Assembly: GCF_047607725.1 (NCBI RefSeq)
Contig: NZ_JBLKSS010000177.1
Coordinates: 1-8,188, forward strand
DNA from: JBLKSS01 sp047607725
GTDB taxonomy: Bacteria; Pseudomonadota; Gammaproteobacteria; Enterobacterales; Enterobacteriaceae
Length of the DNA: 8,188 nucleotides
Direction of reading: 5' to 3'
Below the pieces are notes generated by a model. It saw only the letters and a list, made by a program, of their open reading frames with translations. It made no database searches and was not told where the DNA came from. This document shows positions 1 to 5,018 of this stretch, piece after piece. Each line of letters opens with the position of its first letter. Position 1 is the stretch's first letter. The translations under genes were made by a program, and so were the position numbers.

Positions 1-163
1 GATCGGCAGTTGCAAACTGAACGGCGTGGAGCCGGAAGCGTATCTGCGCCATGTGCTGGCGATTATCACGGATCATCCCATCAACAAAATCAAAGAGCTC
101 CTGCCGTGGAACCTCACCATCCCTGCTGAATAACTGTCAATACGGCGCTGGGCGTACGCTTAC
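1..163 (+). mobile_element. Right end of an IS66-family insertion sequence
   Basis: This is the 3' end of an IS66-family element, cut by the window start. It holds the tnpC C-terminus (2-133), 7 bases of spacer, and a terminus that reads GTAAGCGTACGCC when reverse-complemented from base 163. IS66-family elements are known to end in 5'-GTAA and to make 8-bp target duplications, so the element should stop at 163 and bases 164-171 (ATAATTCT) would be one copy of the duplication. The other copy lies outside the window, so this is not verified. The same GTAAGCG block, followed by CGTnTTGA at the same offset, occurs at the other terminus at 8051. Confidence 0.82.
2..133 (+). CDS. tnpC: IS66-family transposase TnpC, C-terminal fragment
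   Basis: The open frame gives 43 residues before TAA at 131-133. They include the motif CKLNGVEPEAYLRHVL, then ITDHPINKIKELLPWNL and the terminal PAE. From memory this is the signature tail of the large IS66 transposase TnpC (about 500 residues in full), including the conserved LLPW near the end. TnpC is the DDE-type catalytic subunit, which acts with the small TnpA and TnpB proteins. Only the tail is visible, so I cannot say whether the element upstream is intact. No lesion is seen in the visible part. The stop lies 30 bases inside the element end, normal for tnpC in this family. Confidence 0.93.
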   Translation: MGSCKLNGVEPEAYLRHVLAIITDHPINKIKELLPWNLTIPAE

Positions 164-170
164 ATAATTC

Positions 171-250
171 TTTGCTAAATTTAAATTTTTAGCGAAAAAG
201 ATAAAAAAAAATTACCAATAATTACAATTATTTAACAACTTTTCGCTAAA
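171..250. repeat. Three copies of a TTnGCTAAA element, two forming an 11-bp inverted repeat
   Basis: TTTGCTAAA occurs at 171-179, TTTAGCGAAAA at 188-198 and TTTTCGCTAAA at 240-250. The second and third are perfect 11-bp inverted copies 41 bases apart; the first is a one-mismatch variant facing the second. The half-site TTAGC/GCTAA is also the half of the known SlyA operator TTAGCAAGCTAA, so these could be sites for the MarR-family regulator encoded downstream. That link is inference: the sites lie more than 600 bases from its start codon, and AT-rich DNA gives such matches easily. The first copy overlaps the presumed IS66 target duplication. Confidence 0.4.
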
Positions 251-339
251 CAGACTTAAGGCGCATTGAAGGTTTTTTATTTTTTTTGTGAGTTTTTAAT
301 TTACGATTATTTTTTTTAACTCGATTTTTGTGTGAACTA

Positions 340-410
340 CTGCAACGAAACCGGCACAATGTTTCATCTAAAAAAATTTCTAAAAATCCTTTTCTAACAA
401 TACGTTGCAG
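340..410. repeat. 8-bp inverted repeat CTGCAACG / CGTTGCAG
   Basis: CTGCAACG at 340-347 is perfectly complementary to CGTTGCAG at 403-410, with 55 bases between. Inside the loop GAAAC (347-351) can pair with GTTTC (361-365). The arms stand out because they are GC-containing in an AT-rich surround. It could be the base of a folded transcript or a remnant of a mobile-element end. No gene is attached to it. Confidence 0.35.
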
Positions 411-606
411 CCGTCAGATCTGTAAATTCCGATAAAGATTATCAGGATATTAATATAATTAACAAAACATAAAAATATGTGTTCGTCATTATTTTTTCAT
501 AATATATGCGCCTTTTTCTTATAGTCATATTTCAAATTTAAAAAAACTTCGATAAACTGCTCGGGCAGTCAGTAGTGAAGCAGGGGGGTCCGATCATACT
601 CCGATT

Positions 607-660
607 GGGCATTAATAATAACCTGGAAGTAACCCATACTCTTCTGTCTCCAGGATGCCC
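607..660. repeat. Nested inverted repeat in a GC-richer patch upstream of the MarR gene
   Basis: GGGCAT (607-612) pairs with ATGCCC (655-660), and CCTGGA (622-627) pairs with TCCAGG (649-654). On the right the two arms are contiguous; on the left they are split by a 9-base A/T bulge. CTTTT follows at 661-665. The resulting stem is 12 bp in two parts around a loop of about 21 bases. It lies 225 bases upstream of the regulator start, inside the only GC-rich part of this spacer (541-660). It could be a leader structure, the terminator of a short transcript, or chance. I recognise no known riboswitch or sRNA family. Confidence 0.35.
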
Positions 661-716
661 CTTTTAATGGAGGTTGAAAGAATTTCAATATTTTTGTTAA
701 TAAAATGTATTTTTTG

Positions 717-730
717 TTAGCGTAAGCTGA
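717..730. promoter_or_regulatory. Possible MarR/SlyA-type operator, imperfect palindrome
   Basis: TTAGC (717-721) and GCTGA (726-730) form an imperfect palindrome separated by GTAA. It resembles the SlyA operator TTAGC-AA-GCTAA but has two extra spacer bases and one mismatch. It sits about 155 bases upstream of the MarR-family start codon, where an autoregulatory site would be plausible, since this family usually binds palindromes at its own promoter. No clear -10/-35 pair is visible around it, so the call is tentative. Confidence 0.22.
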
Positions 731-885
731 CAACATTGCTTGTTTAGAATATTTCCCAGCGTCGTCGATTCTGCTTAAGTGTAATATTTACCCGATGCCA
801 TTAAAGCCATCTGTAATACTAAACGGAAATCTAACGTGCTTTGGGAATAACTGATAGCGAATAAATAACATATAGAGATTAGAAC

Positions 886-1311
886 ATGGATAAATCAACC
901 GATATTTCAGTAATGGTAGAGTCCCTATCGCGTATCTATCACCGTCTGAGAAAAGAAGTAAATGGTCAGCTGGTGAACGAAGGCCTCTCGATGTCGAAAA
1001 TGAAAATTTTGCATCTGATTACTACCGGCAAAACCAGCGCCACCGATATCAAGAACTATATGGGCTTCTCATCCCGTACCGTGGTCACCGTGCTTGATGC
1101 ATTGGAAAAAGAGGAGATGCTGCAGCGCCAGCAAAGCCCGACCGATCGCCGGGTGAAGTATGTCTATATCACTGAAAAAGGTCGTGAGAAATTGCGTATC
1201 GCCGAACAGACCCACAAAGTCATTCTGGATCGCATGTTTGCTCCGTTATCCGGGATGCAGTTAGAGAAGTTCAGCGAAGTCTGCAATGTACTTGAAGATC
1301 AGCAAAAATAG
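886..1311 (+). CDS. MarR-family winged-helix transcriptional regulator
   Basis: This intact 141-residue protein is probably a dimeric cytoplasmic DNA-binding regulator. Residues 1-35 would form the N-terminal dimerisation helices. Residues 51-78 form the helix-turn-helix (TDIKNYMGFSSRTVVTVLDALEK), with the recognition helix near 62-75. The wing spans about 83-97 and carries the family hallmark DRR (87-89) followed by YVYITEKG. Residues 100-138 return to the dimer interface. The length is normal for MarR/SlyA proteins (about 140-150). The sequence differs clearly from E. coli SlyA, MarR, EmrR and HosA as I remember them, so I give no symbol and no ligand. The start is ATG, with a weak purine stretch (TAGAGATTAGAAC) just before it. 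No partner gene is adjacent: upstream is AT-rich spacer and an IS66 end, and downstream is gmk with its own promoter. Its base composition is lower in GC than gmk-spoT, which together with the AT-rich flank suggests horizontal origin. Confidence 0.93.
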   Translation: MDKSTDISVMVESLSRIYHRLRKEVNGQLVNEGLSMSKMKILHLITTGKTSATDIKNYMGFSSRTVVTVLDALEKEEMLQRQQSPTDRRVKYVYITEKGREKLRIAEQTHKVILDRMFAPLSGMQLEKFSEVCNVLEDQQK

Positions 1312-1693
1312 CACGGCTTATGATGTTATATCAGCATTGAAATCCGCAGTAAAAAAAGGGCCGGACAGTTGTAGTCATTTATCGTGACCGGACTGACGGG
1401 CCGGATGGCTATTCCGGCTACCAGATAATAGACACTTTATCGCGATTTTTAATACTCAAAGGTGGTTTTTTTTACTGGTGGATTTTTGCAGATAAATATC
1501 TAAAACGTTCAAAAAGGGAGGTCACGGGGTTTGCGTCTTCGACGGGTGCCCGTGCTTCCTTAATTCCTTCACCACCGATGCCTCACCCCCTCCGCCGGCC
1601 CTGCCGCTACGTTGACAGCTGCATCGCCTCTCAATGCCGTGTATAATAGAAACGCGCCCAGTCGTTCTTTCAACCTCAGCTGACTATTTCATG
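1312..1693. other. Non-coding spacer between the MarR gene and gmk
   Basis: This spacer of 382 bases has no supported gene. A GCCGGA/TCCGGC hairpin (1400-1405 with 1413-1418, loop of 7) lies about 90 bases after the MarR stop, but no T-run follows it, so it is not a convincing intrinsic terminator. A longer inverted pair CACGGG/CCCGTG (1523-1528 with 1549-1554) follows. The last 80 bases hold the gmk promoter elements. In E. coli the gene next to gmk on this side is the divergent ligB; I found no recognisable ligB remnant on the minus strand here. Confidence 0.6.
1612..1647 (+). promoter_or_regulatory. Likely gmk promoter region (perfect TATAAT, distant TTGACA)
   Basis: A perfect -10 hexamer TATAAT lies at 1642-1647, and a perfect TTGACA at 1612-1617. 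The 24 bases between them are well outside the usual 16-18, and the hexamer at the standard distance (CTGCAT, 1619-1624) is poor. The -10 box alone is convincing and predicts a transcript start near 1654, about 40 bases before the gmk ATG. It also rules out the upstream in-frame ATG at 1634, which precedes the -10 box. Either the promoter works through its -10 and an activator, or deletions or insertions have shifted the ancestral -35. Confidence 0.5.
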
Positions 1694-2317
1694 ATGATTC
1701 AAGGTACGCTCTATATCGTTTCCGCCCCGAGCGGCGCGGGAAAATCTAGCCTGATCCAGGCGTTGCTGAAAACCCAGCCGCTTTATGACACCCAGGTGTC
1801 GATCTCCCACACCACCCGCGCCATGCGTCCCGGCGAAGCGCACAGACAGCATTACTTTTTCGTGCCGGTGGCGGAATTTGAGCGCATGATTGCCAAAGAT
1901 GCCTTCTTGGAATACGCCCAGGTGTTCGGCAATTACTACGGCACCTCGCGCGAAACCATCGAGCTGGTGCTGGCCACCGGCGTCGATGTGTTCCTTGATA
2001 TCGACTGGCAGGGCGCGCAGCAGATCCGGGGAAAAATGCCCGACGCACGCAGCATCTTTATTTTGCCGCCGTCCAAGGAGGAGTTAGATCGCCGGTTGCG
2101 CGGACGCGGTCAGGACAGCGAAGAGGTCATAGCCCGGCGCATGGCGCAGGCGGTAGCTGAAATGACCCACTTTGCGGAGTATGATTATCTCATCGTCAAT
2201 GACGACTTCAATACCGCATTGCTTGATCTGAAAACCATTATCCGGGCTGAGCGCCTGCGCCTTGAGCGTCAGAAATTAAGCCATGACGCATTAATCAGCA
2301 AATTGTTGGCAGACTGA
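1694..2317 (+). CDS. gmk: Guanylate kinase
   Basis: This 207-residue cytoplasmic enzyme phosphorylates GMP (and dGMP) to GDP with ATP, an essential step in guanine nucleotide salvage and synthesis. The P-loop is at residues 11-19 (APSGAGKSS). The GMP-binding segment SHTTRAMRPGE spans 38-48, with Arg42 and Arg45. FGNYYGTSRE follows, then the strand VFLDIDWQGAQQ, and the lid LRGRGQDSEEVIARR. The tail HDALISKLLAD and the length of 207 match E. coli Gmk. I chose ATG 1694 (MIQGTLYIV) because it aligns with the E. coli start. The frame is open further up to ATG 1634, but that codon lies before the -10 box, and the extra residues look random. ATG 1691 directly precedes it and cannot be excluded. No strong ribosome site is visible. 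The gene is followed after 54 bases by rpoZ and appears fully functional. Confidence 0.98.
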   Translation: MIQGTLYIVSAPSGAGKSSLIQALLKTQPLYDTQVSISHTTRAMRPGEAHRQHYFFVPVAEFERMIAKDAFLEYAQVFGNYYGTSRETIELVLATGVDVFLDIDWQGAQQIRGKMPDARSIFILPPSKEELDRRLRGRGQDSEEVIARRMAQAVAEMTHFAEYDYLIVNDDFNTALLDLKTIIRAERLRLERQKLSHDALISKLLAD

Positions 2318-2335
2318 CACAACTTTCAGTATGAT
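2306..2335 (+). promoter_or_regulatory. Putative sigma70 promoter for rpoZ-spoT
   Basis: TTGGCA (2306-2311) and TATGAT (2330-2335) are separated by 18 bases, and each matches the consensus at five of six positions. The -35 box lies in the last codons of gmk and the -10 box in the gmk-rpoZ gap, predicting a start near 2342 and a leader of about 30 bases before rpoZ. It would let the omega/SpoT genes be transcribed without gmk. Support is from sequence match only. Confidence 0.5.
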
Positions 2336-2371
2336 GCCCAGTCATTTCTTCATCTGTGGAGTAGCTCACAT

Positions 2372-2647
2372 ATGGCACGCGTAACTGTACAAGACGCCGT
2401 CGAGAAAATTGGTAACCGTTTTGACCTGGTGCTGGTCGCCGCGCGTCGCGCGCGTCAGATTCAGGTAGGCGGTAAAGATCCACTGGTTGCGGAAGAAAAC
2501 GATAAATACACCGTTATCGCCCTGCGTGAAATCGAGGAAGGCCTGATCACCAGCCAGATCCTAGATTTACGCGATCGCCAGGAGCAGCAAGAACAGGAAG
2601 CCGCCGAGATTCAGGCGGTCACCGCGATCGCTGAAGGCCGCCGTTAA
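2372..2647 (+). CDS. rpoZ: DNA-directed RNA polymerase omega subunit
   Basis: The 91-residue protein is nearly identical to E. coli omega in sequence and length: MARVTVQDAVEKIGNRFDLV, then VAARRARQIQVGGKDP, ending in AVTAIAEGRR. Omega binds the beta' C-terminal region, helps RNA polymerase assembly, and with beta' forms ppGpp binding site 1. Known site-1 contacts come from the first few residues (ARVT), which are conserved here. A good ribosome site (GGAG at 2357-2360) precedes the ATG. The gene lies 54 bases after gmk and 20 bases before spoT, the same order as in enteric bacteria. No lesions are present. Confidence 0.98.
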   Translation: MARVTVQDAVEKIGNRFDLVLVAARRARQIQVGGKDPLVAEENDKYTVIALREIEEGLITSQILDLRDRQEQQEQEAAEIQAVTAIAEGRR

Positions 2648-2667
2648 CAGCAGGTTACTACCCTACC

Positions 2668-4773
2668 TTGTATCTGTTCGAAAGTCTGAATCTTCTGATT
2701 CAACGCTATCTGCCCGAGGATCAGATGAAACTCCTCCGGCAGGCTTATCTTGTCGCTCGTGATGCGCACGAGGGACAGACTCGTTCCAGCGGTGAGCCTT
2801 ATATCACCCATCCGGTAGCGGTCGCCTGCATTCTGGCCGAGATGCGTCTCGATCACGAGACGCTGATGGCGGCGCTGCTGCATGACGTTATCGAAGATAC
2901 CCCAGCCACCTACCAGGACATGGAACAACTGTTCGGCAAAAGCGTCGCCGAGCTGGTGGAGGGTGTATCGAAGCTGGACAAGCTGAAATTCCGCGACAAG
3001 AAAGAAGCCCAGGCGGAAAACTTTCGTAAAATGATCATGGCGATGGTGCAAGATATCCGCGTCGTGCTGATAAAGCTTGCCGACCGCACCCATAATATGC
3101 GCACCCTCGGCGCCCTGCGGCCGGACAAACGGCGTCGCATTGCGCGCGAAACGCTGGAAATCTATAGCCCGCTGGCCCACCGGCTGGGTATCCATCACCT
3201 GAAAACCGAGCTGGAAGAGCTGGGGTTCGAGGCGCTGTATCCCAACCGCTACCGGGTCATCAAGGAAGTGGTTAAAGCGGCGCGCGGTAACCGCAAGGAG
3301 ATGATCCAGAAAATCCTCGCCGAGATAGAGGGTCGCTTAACCGAAGCGGGTATTCCCTGTCGCGTCAGCGGACGGGAAAAACATCTCTACTCTATCTATT
3401 GCAAGATGCACCTGAAAGAGCAACGTTTTCATTCCATCATGGATATCTACGCTTTTCGGGTGATCGTCAGCGAAGTGGATACCTGTTACCGGGTGCTGGG
3501 ACAGATGCATAGCCTTTATAAACCGCGCCCCGGGCGGGTGAAAGATTATATCGCCATCCCCAAAGCCAACGGCTACCAATCGCTACATACCTCGATGATA
3601 GGTCCCCACGGCGTGCCGGTGGAGGTGCAGATTCGCACCGAGGACATGGATCAGATGGCGGAGATAGGGGTGGCGGCGCATTGGGCGTATAAAGAGCAGG
3701 GCGAAACCGGTACTACAGCGCAAATCCGCGCACAGCGCTGGATGCAAAGCCTCCTCGAGCTACAGCAAAGCGCCGGCAGCTCGTTTGAATTCATTGAAAG
3801 CGTTAAATCCGACCTTTTTCCCGACGAAATCTATGTGTTTACCCCGGAAGGGCGCATCGTCGAATTGCCGGCGGGCGCTACGCCGGTGGATTTCGCCTAT
3901 GCCGTGCATACCGATATCGGCCACGCCTGCGTGGGCGCGCGGGTGGACAGGCAGCCCTATCCGCTGTCGCAATCGCTCACCAGCGGCCAGACCGTGGAAA
4001 TCATTACCGCTCCCGGCGCGCGGCCCAACGCCGCCTGGCTGAATTTCGTCGTAAGCTCCAAGGCGCGGGCCAAAATTCGGCAGATGCTGAAAAACCTCAA
4101 GCGTGATGACTCCGTCAGCCTCGGCCGTCGCCTGCTTAACCACGCGTTGGGCGGCAACCGCAAACTTGTTGAAATGCCGCTGGAAAATATTCAGCGCGAG
4201 CTGGACAGGATGAAACTGGCGACGCTTGAAGATCTGCTGGCGGAAATCGGTCTCGGCAACGCCATGAGCGTGGTCATTGCCAAAAATCTGCAGGGGGATC
4301 GGTCCAACCTGACGCCCCCCGTCGGCCCGCGTACGCTGCCAATTAAAGGCGCCGACGGCGTGCTCATCACCTTCGCCAAATGCTGCCGGCCTATTCCCGG
4401 CGATCCGATTATCGCCCACGTCAGCCCCGGCAAAGGGCTGGTGGTGCACCACGAATCTTGCCGCAATATCCGGGGCTACCAGAAAGAGCCGGAGAAATTC
4501 ATGCCGGTGGAGTGGGAGATGGTGAGCGAACAGGAATTTATCGCCGAAATCAAGGTAGACATGTTCAACCATCAGGGCGCGCTGGCCAATTTGACCGCGT
4601 CGATTAACGCCGCCAACTCCAATATCCAGAGCCTCAACACCGAAGAGAAAGACGGCCGGGTGTATAGCGCGTTTATTCGCCTGACGACCCGCGATCGCAT
4701 CCATCTGGCGAATATCATGCGTAAAATCCGCATCATGCCGGATGTCATCCGGGTGAACCGCAACCGCAATTAA
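2668..4773 (+). CDS. spoT: Bifunctional (p)ppGpp synthetase/hydrolase SpoT
   Basis: The 701-residue protein (E. coli SpoT has 702) controls the stringent-response alarmone: its dominant activity hydrolyses (p)ppGpp to GDP/GTP, with weak synthesis. The N-terminal HD hydrolase shows RSSGEPYITHP (39-49), His72-Asp73 in LLHDVIEDT, and LADRTHNMRT (137-146) with Asp139 and Asn143. The synthetase domain follows (about 230-345), with DYIAIPKANGYQSLHT (293-308) and Glu319 in VEVQIRT. The TGS domain is at about 386-450, the region with the paired cysteines Cys572-Cys573 and HHESC at 594-598 follows, and the C-terminal ACT domain begins near 626. All catalytic segments I know are intact. The start is TTG, as I recall for E. 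coli spoT, and the encoded MYLFESLN aligns with its N-terminus. Only 20 bases separate it from rpoZ, so the two are probably co-transcribed. The 354-codon antisense frame over its 3' half (3760-4824) looks like a composition artefact. Confidence 0.98.
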   Translation: MYLFESLNLLIQRYLPEDQMKLLRQAYLVARDAHEGQTRSSGEPYITHPVAVACILAEMRLDHETLMAALLHDVIEDTPATYQDMEQLFGKSVAELVEGVSKLDKLKFRDKKEAQAENFRKMIMAMVQDIRVVLIKLADRTHNMRTLGALRPDKRRRIARETLEIYSPLAHRLGIHHLKTELEELGFEALYPNRYRVIKEVVKAARGNRKEMIQKILAEIEGRLTEAGIPCRVSGREKHLYSIYCKMHLKEQRFHSIMDIYAFRVIVSEVDTCYRVLGQMHSLYKPRPGRVKDYIAIPKANGYQSLHTSMIGPHGVPVEVQIRTEDMDQMAEIGVAAHWAYKEQGETGTTAQIRAQRWMQSLLELQQSAGSSFEFIESVKSDLFPDEIYVFTPEGRIVELPAGATPVDFAYAVHTDIGHACVGARVDRQPYPLSQSLTSGQTVEIITAPGARPNAAWLNFVVSSKARAKIRQMLKNLKRDDSVSLGRRLLNHALGGNRKLVEMPLENIQRELDRMKLATLEDLLAEIGLGNAMSVVIAKNLQGDRSNLTPPVGPRTLPIKGADGVLITFAKCCRPIPGDPIIAHVSPGKGLVVHHESCRNIRGYQKEPEKFMPVEWEMVSEQEFIAEIKVDMFNHQGALANLTASINAANSNIQSLNTEEKDGRVYSAFIRLTTRDRIHLANIMRKIRIMPDVIRVNRNRN

Positions 4774-4776
4774 GCC

Positions 4777-5018
4777 ATGACGCAGGAACGTTTTGCCCGG
4801 CGAGGGGACATGCCGGCGGCCCACCGGCCGGTTCTGACGCCGTTTCTCTTATGCAGCGCGGCGAATTTCCGCCCCCTTGATTATCGCCGTCCGACCTGTA
4901 TTTTTATGGAGCAGGGTCGCCGCGCGCAAACGCTCCCCCCAGCCAGACAGCGGCCCCGGCGGCGAGAGGACCTCTCCCCCAGAAGGGTGGGCCTGATGAC
5001 AAGCCACGGAGAACTGAT
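4777..5018 (+). pseudogene. trmH: trmH (spoU) remnant: tRNA Gm18 2'-O-methyltransferase
   Basis: TrmH methylates the 2'-hydroxyl of G18 in tRNA and normally follows spoT. Here the first 21 codons (MTQERFARRGDMPAAHRPVLT) align with the E. coli TrmH N-terminus (MNPTRYARICEMLARRQPDLT), in the expected position 3 bases after the spoT stop. After a short junction the frame resumes with NFRPLDYRRPTCIFMEQ, matching DFREIDYTRPTCILMGQ, which lies near residues 102-120 in E. coli. About 80 codons, most of the cofactor-fold N-terminal half, are therefore deleted. Beyond MEQ the reading is arginine/proline-rich and unrecognisable, and the C-terminal SPOUT knot (normally NVSVASALILYEAQRQRQ) is missing. 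The frame happens to stay open to 5022, overlapping recG, but the product cannot be a methyltransferase. The E. coli comparison is from memory. Confidence 0.87.

Larger units (their letters stand above)
164..885. other. AT-rich non-coding stretch upstream of the MarR gene
   Basis: These 722 bases hold no convincing gene. A hand count gives about 221 G+C (31%), while the gmk-spoT block downstream is clearly GC-rich. Long T and A runs lie at about 201-209 and 274-321. Only 541-660 is richer (57 of 120 G+C). The composition is what H-NS-bound, horizontally acquired regulatory DNA usually looks like; that is inference. The stretch contains three TTnGCTAAA-type elements (171-250), an 8-bp inverted repeat (340-347 with 403-410) and a nested inverted repeat (607-660). 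I could not assign a promoter for the MarR gene with confidence. An open frame of 21 codons at 655-720 is too weak to call a gene. Confidence 0.7.

Noticed and set aside
331..350. CRP site starting TGTGAACTACTGC
   Set aside because: The left half TGTGA fits, but the right half does not resemble TCACA.
655..720. A 21-codon open frame (MPLLMEVERISIF...) upstream of the MarR gene, as a leader peptide
   Set aside because: No ribosome site at proper distance and no regulatory codon run. Such frames are expected by chance in this spacer.
1400..1418. Terminator after the MarR gene
   Set aside because: A 6-bp GCCGGA/TCCGGC hairpin exists, but there is no T-run after it.
1634..1693. N-terminal extension of Gmk from ATG 1634
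   Set aside because: That ATG lies before the TATAAT box, so it would not be transcribed from that promoter, and the 20 extra residues have no counterpart in E. coli Gmk.
2644..3198. A 184-codon minus-strand open frame over the 5' end of spoT
   Set aside because: It lies entirely opposite spoT and rpoZ sequence conserved for other reasons, and shows no motif or ribosome site.
3760..4824. A 354-codon open frame on the minus strand, antisense to the 3' half of spoT
   Set aside because: It has no recognisable domain and mirrors the codon pattern of the strongly conserved spoT. Long antisense frames are common over GC-rich coding DNA.
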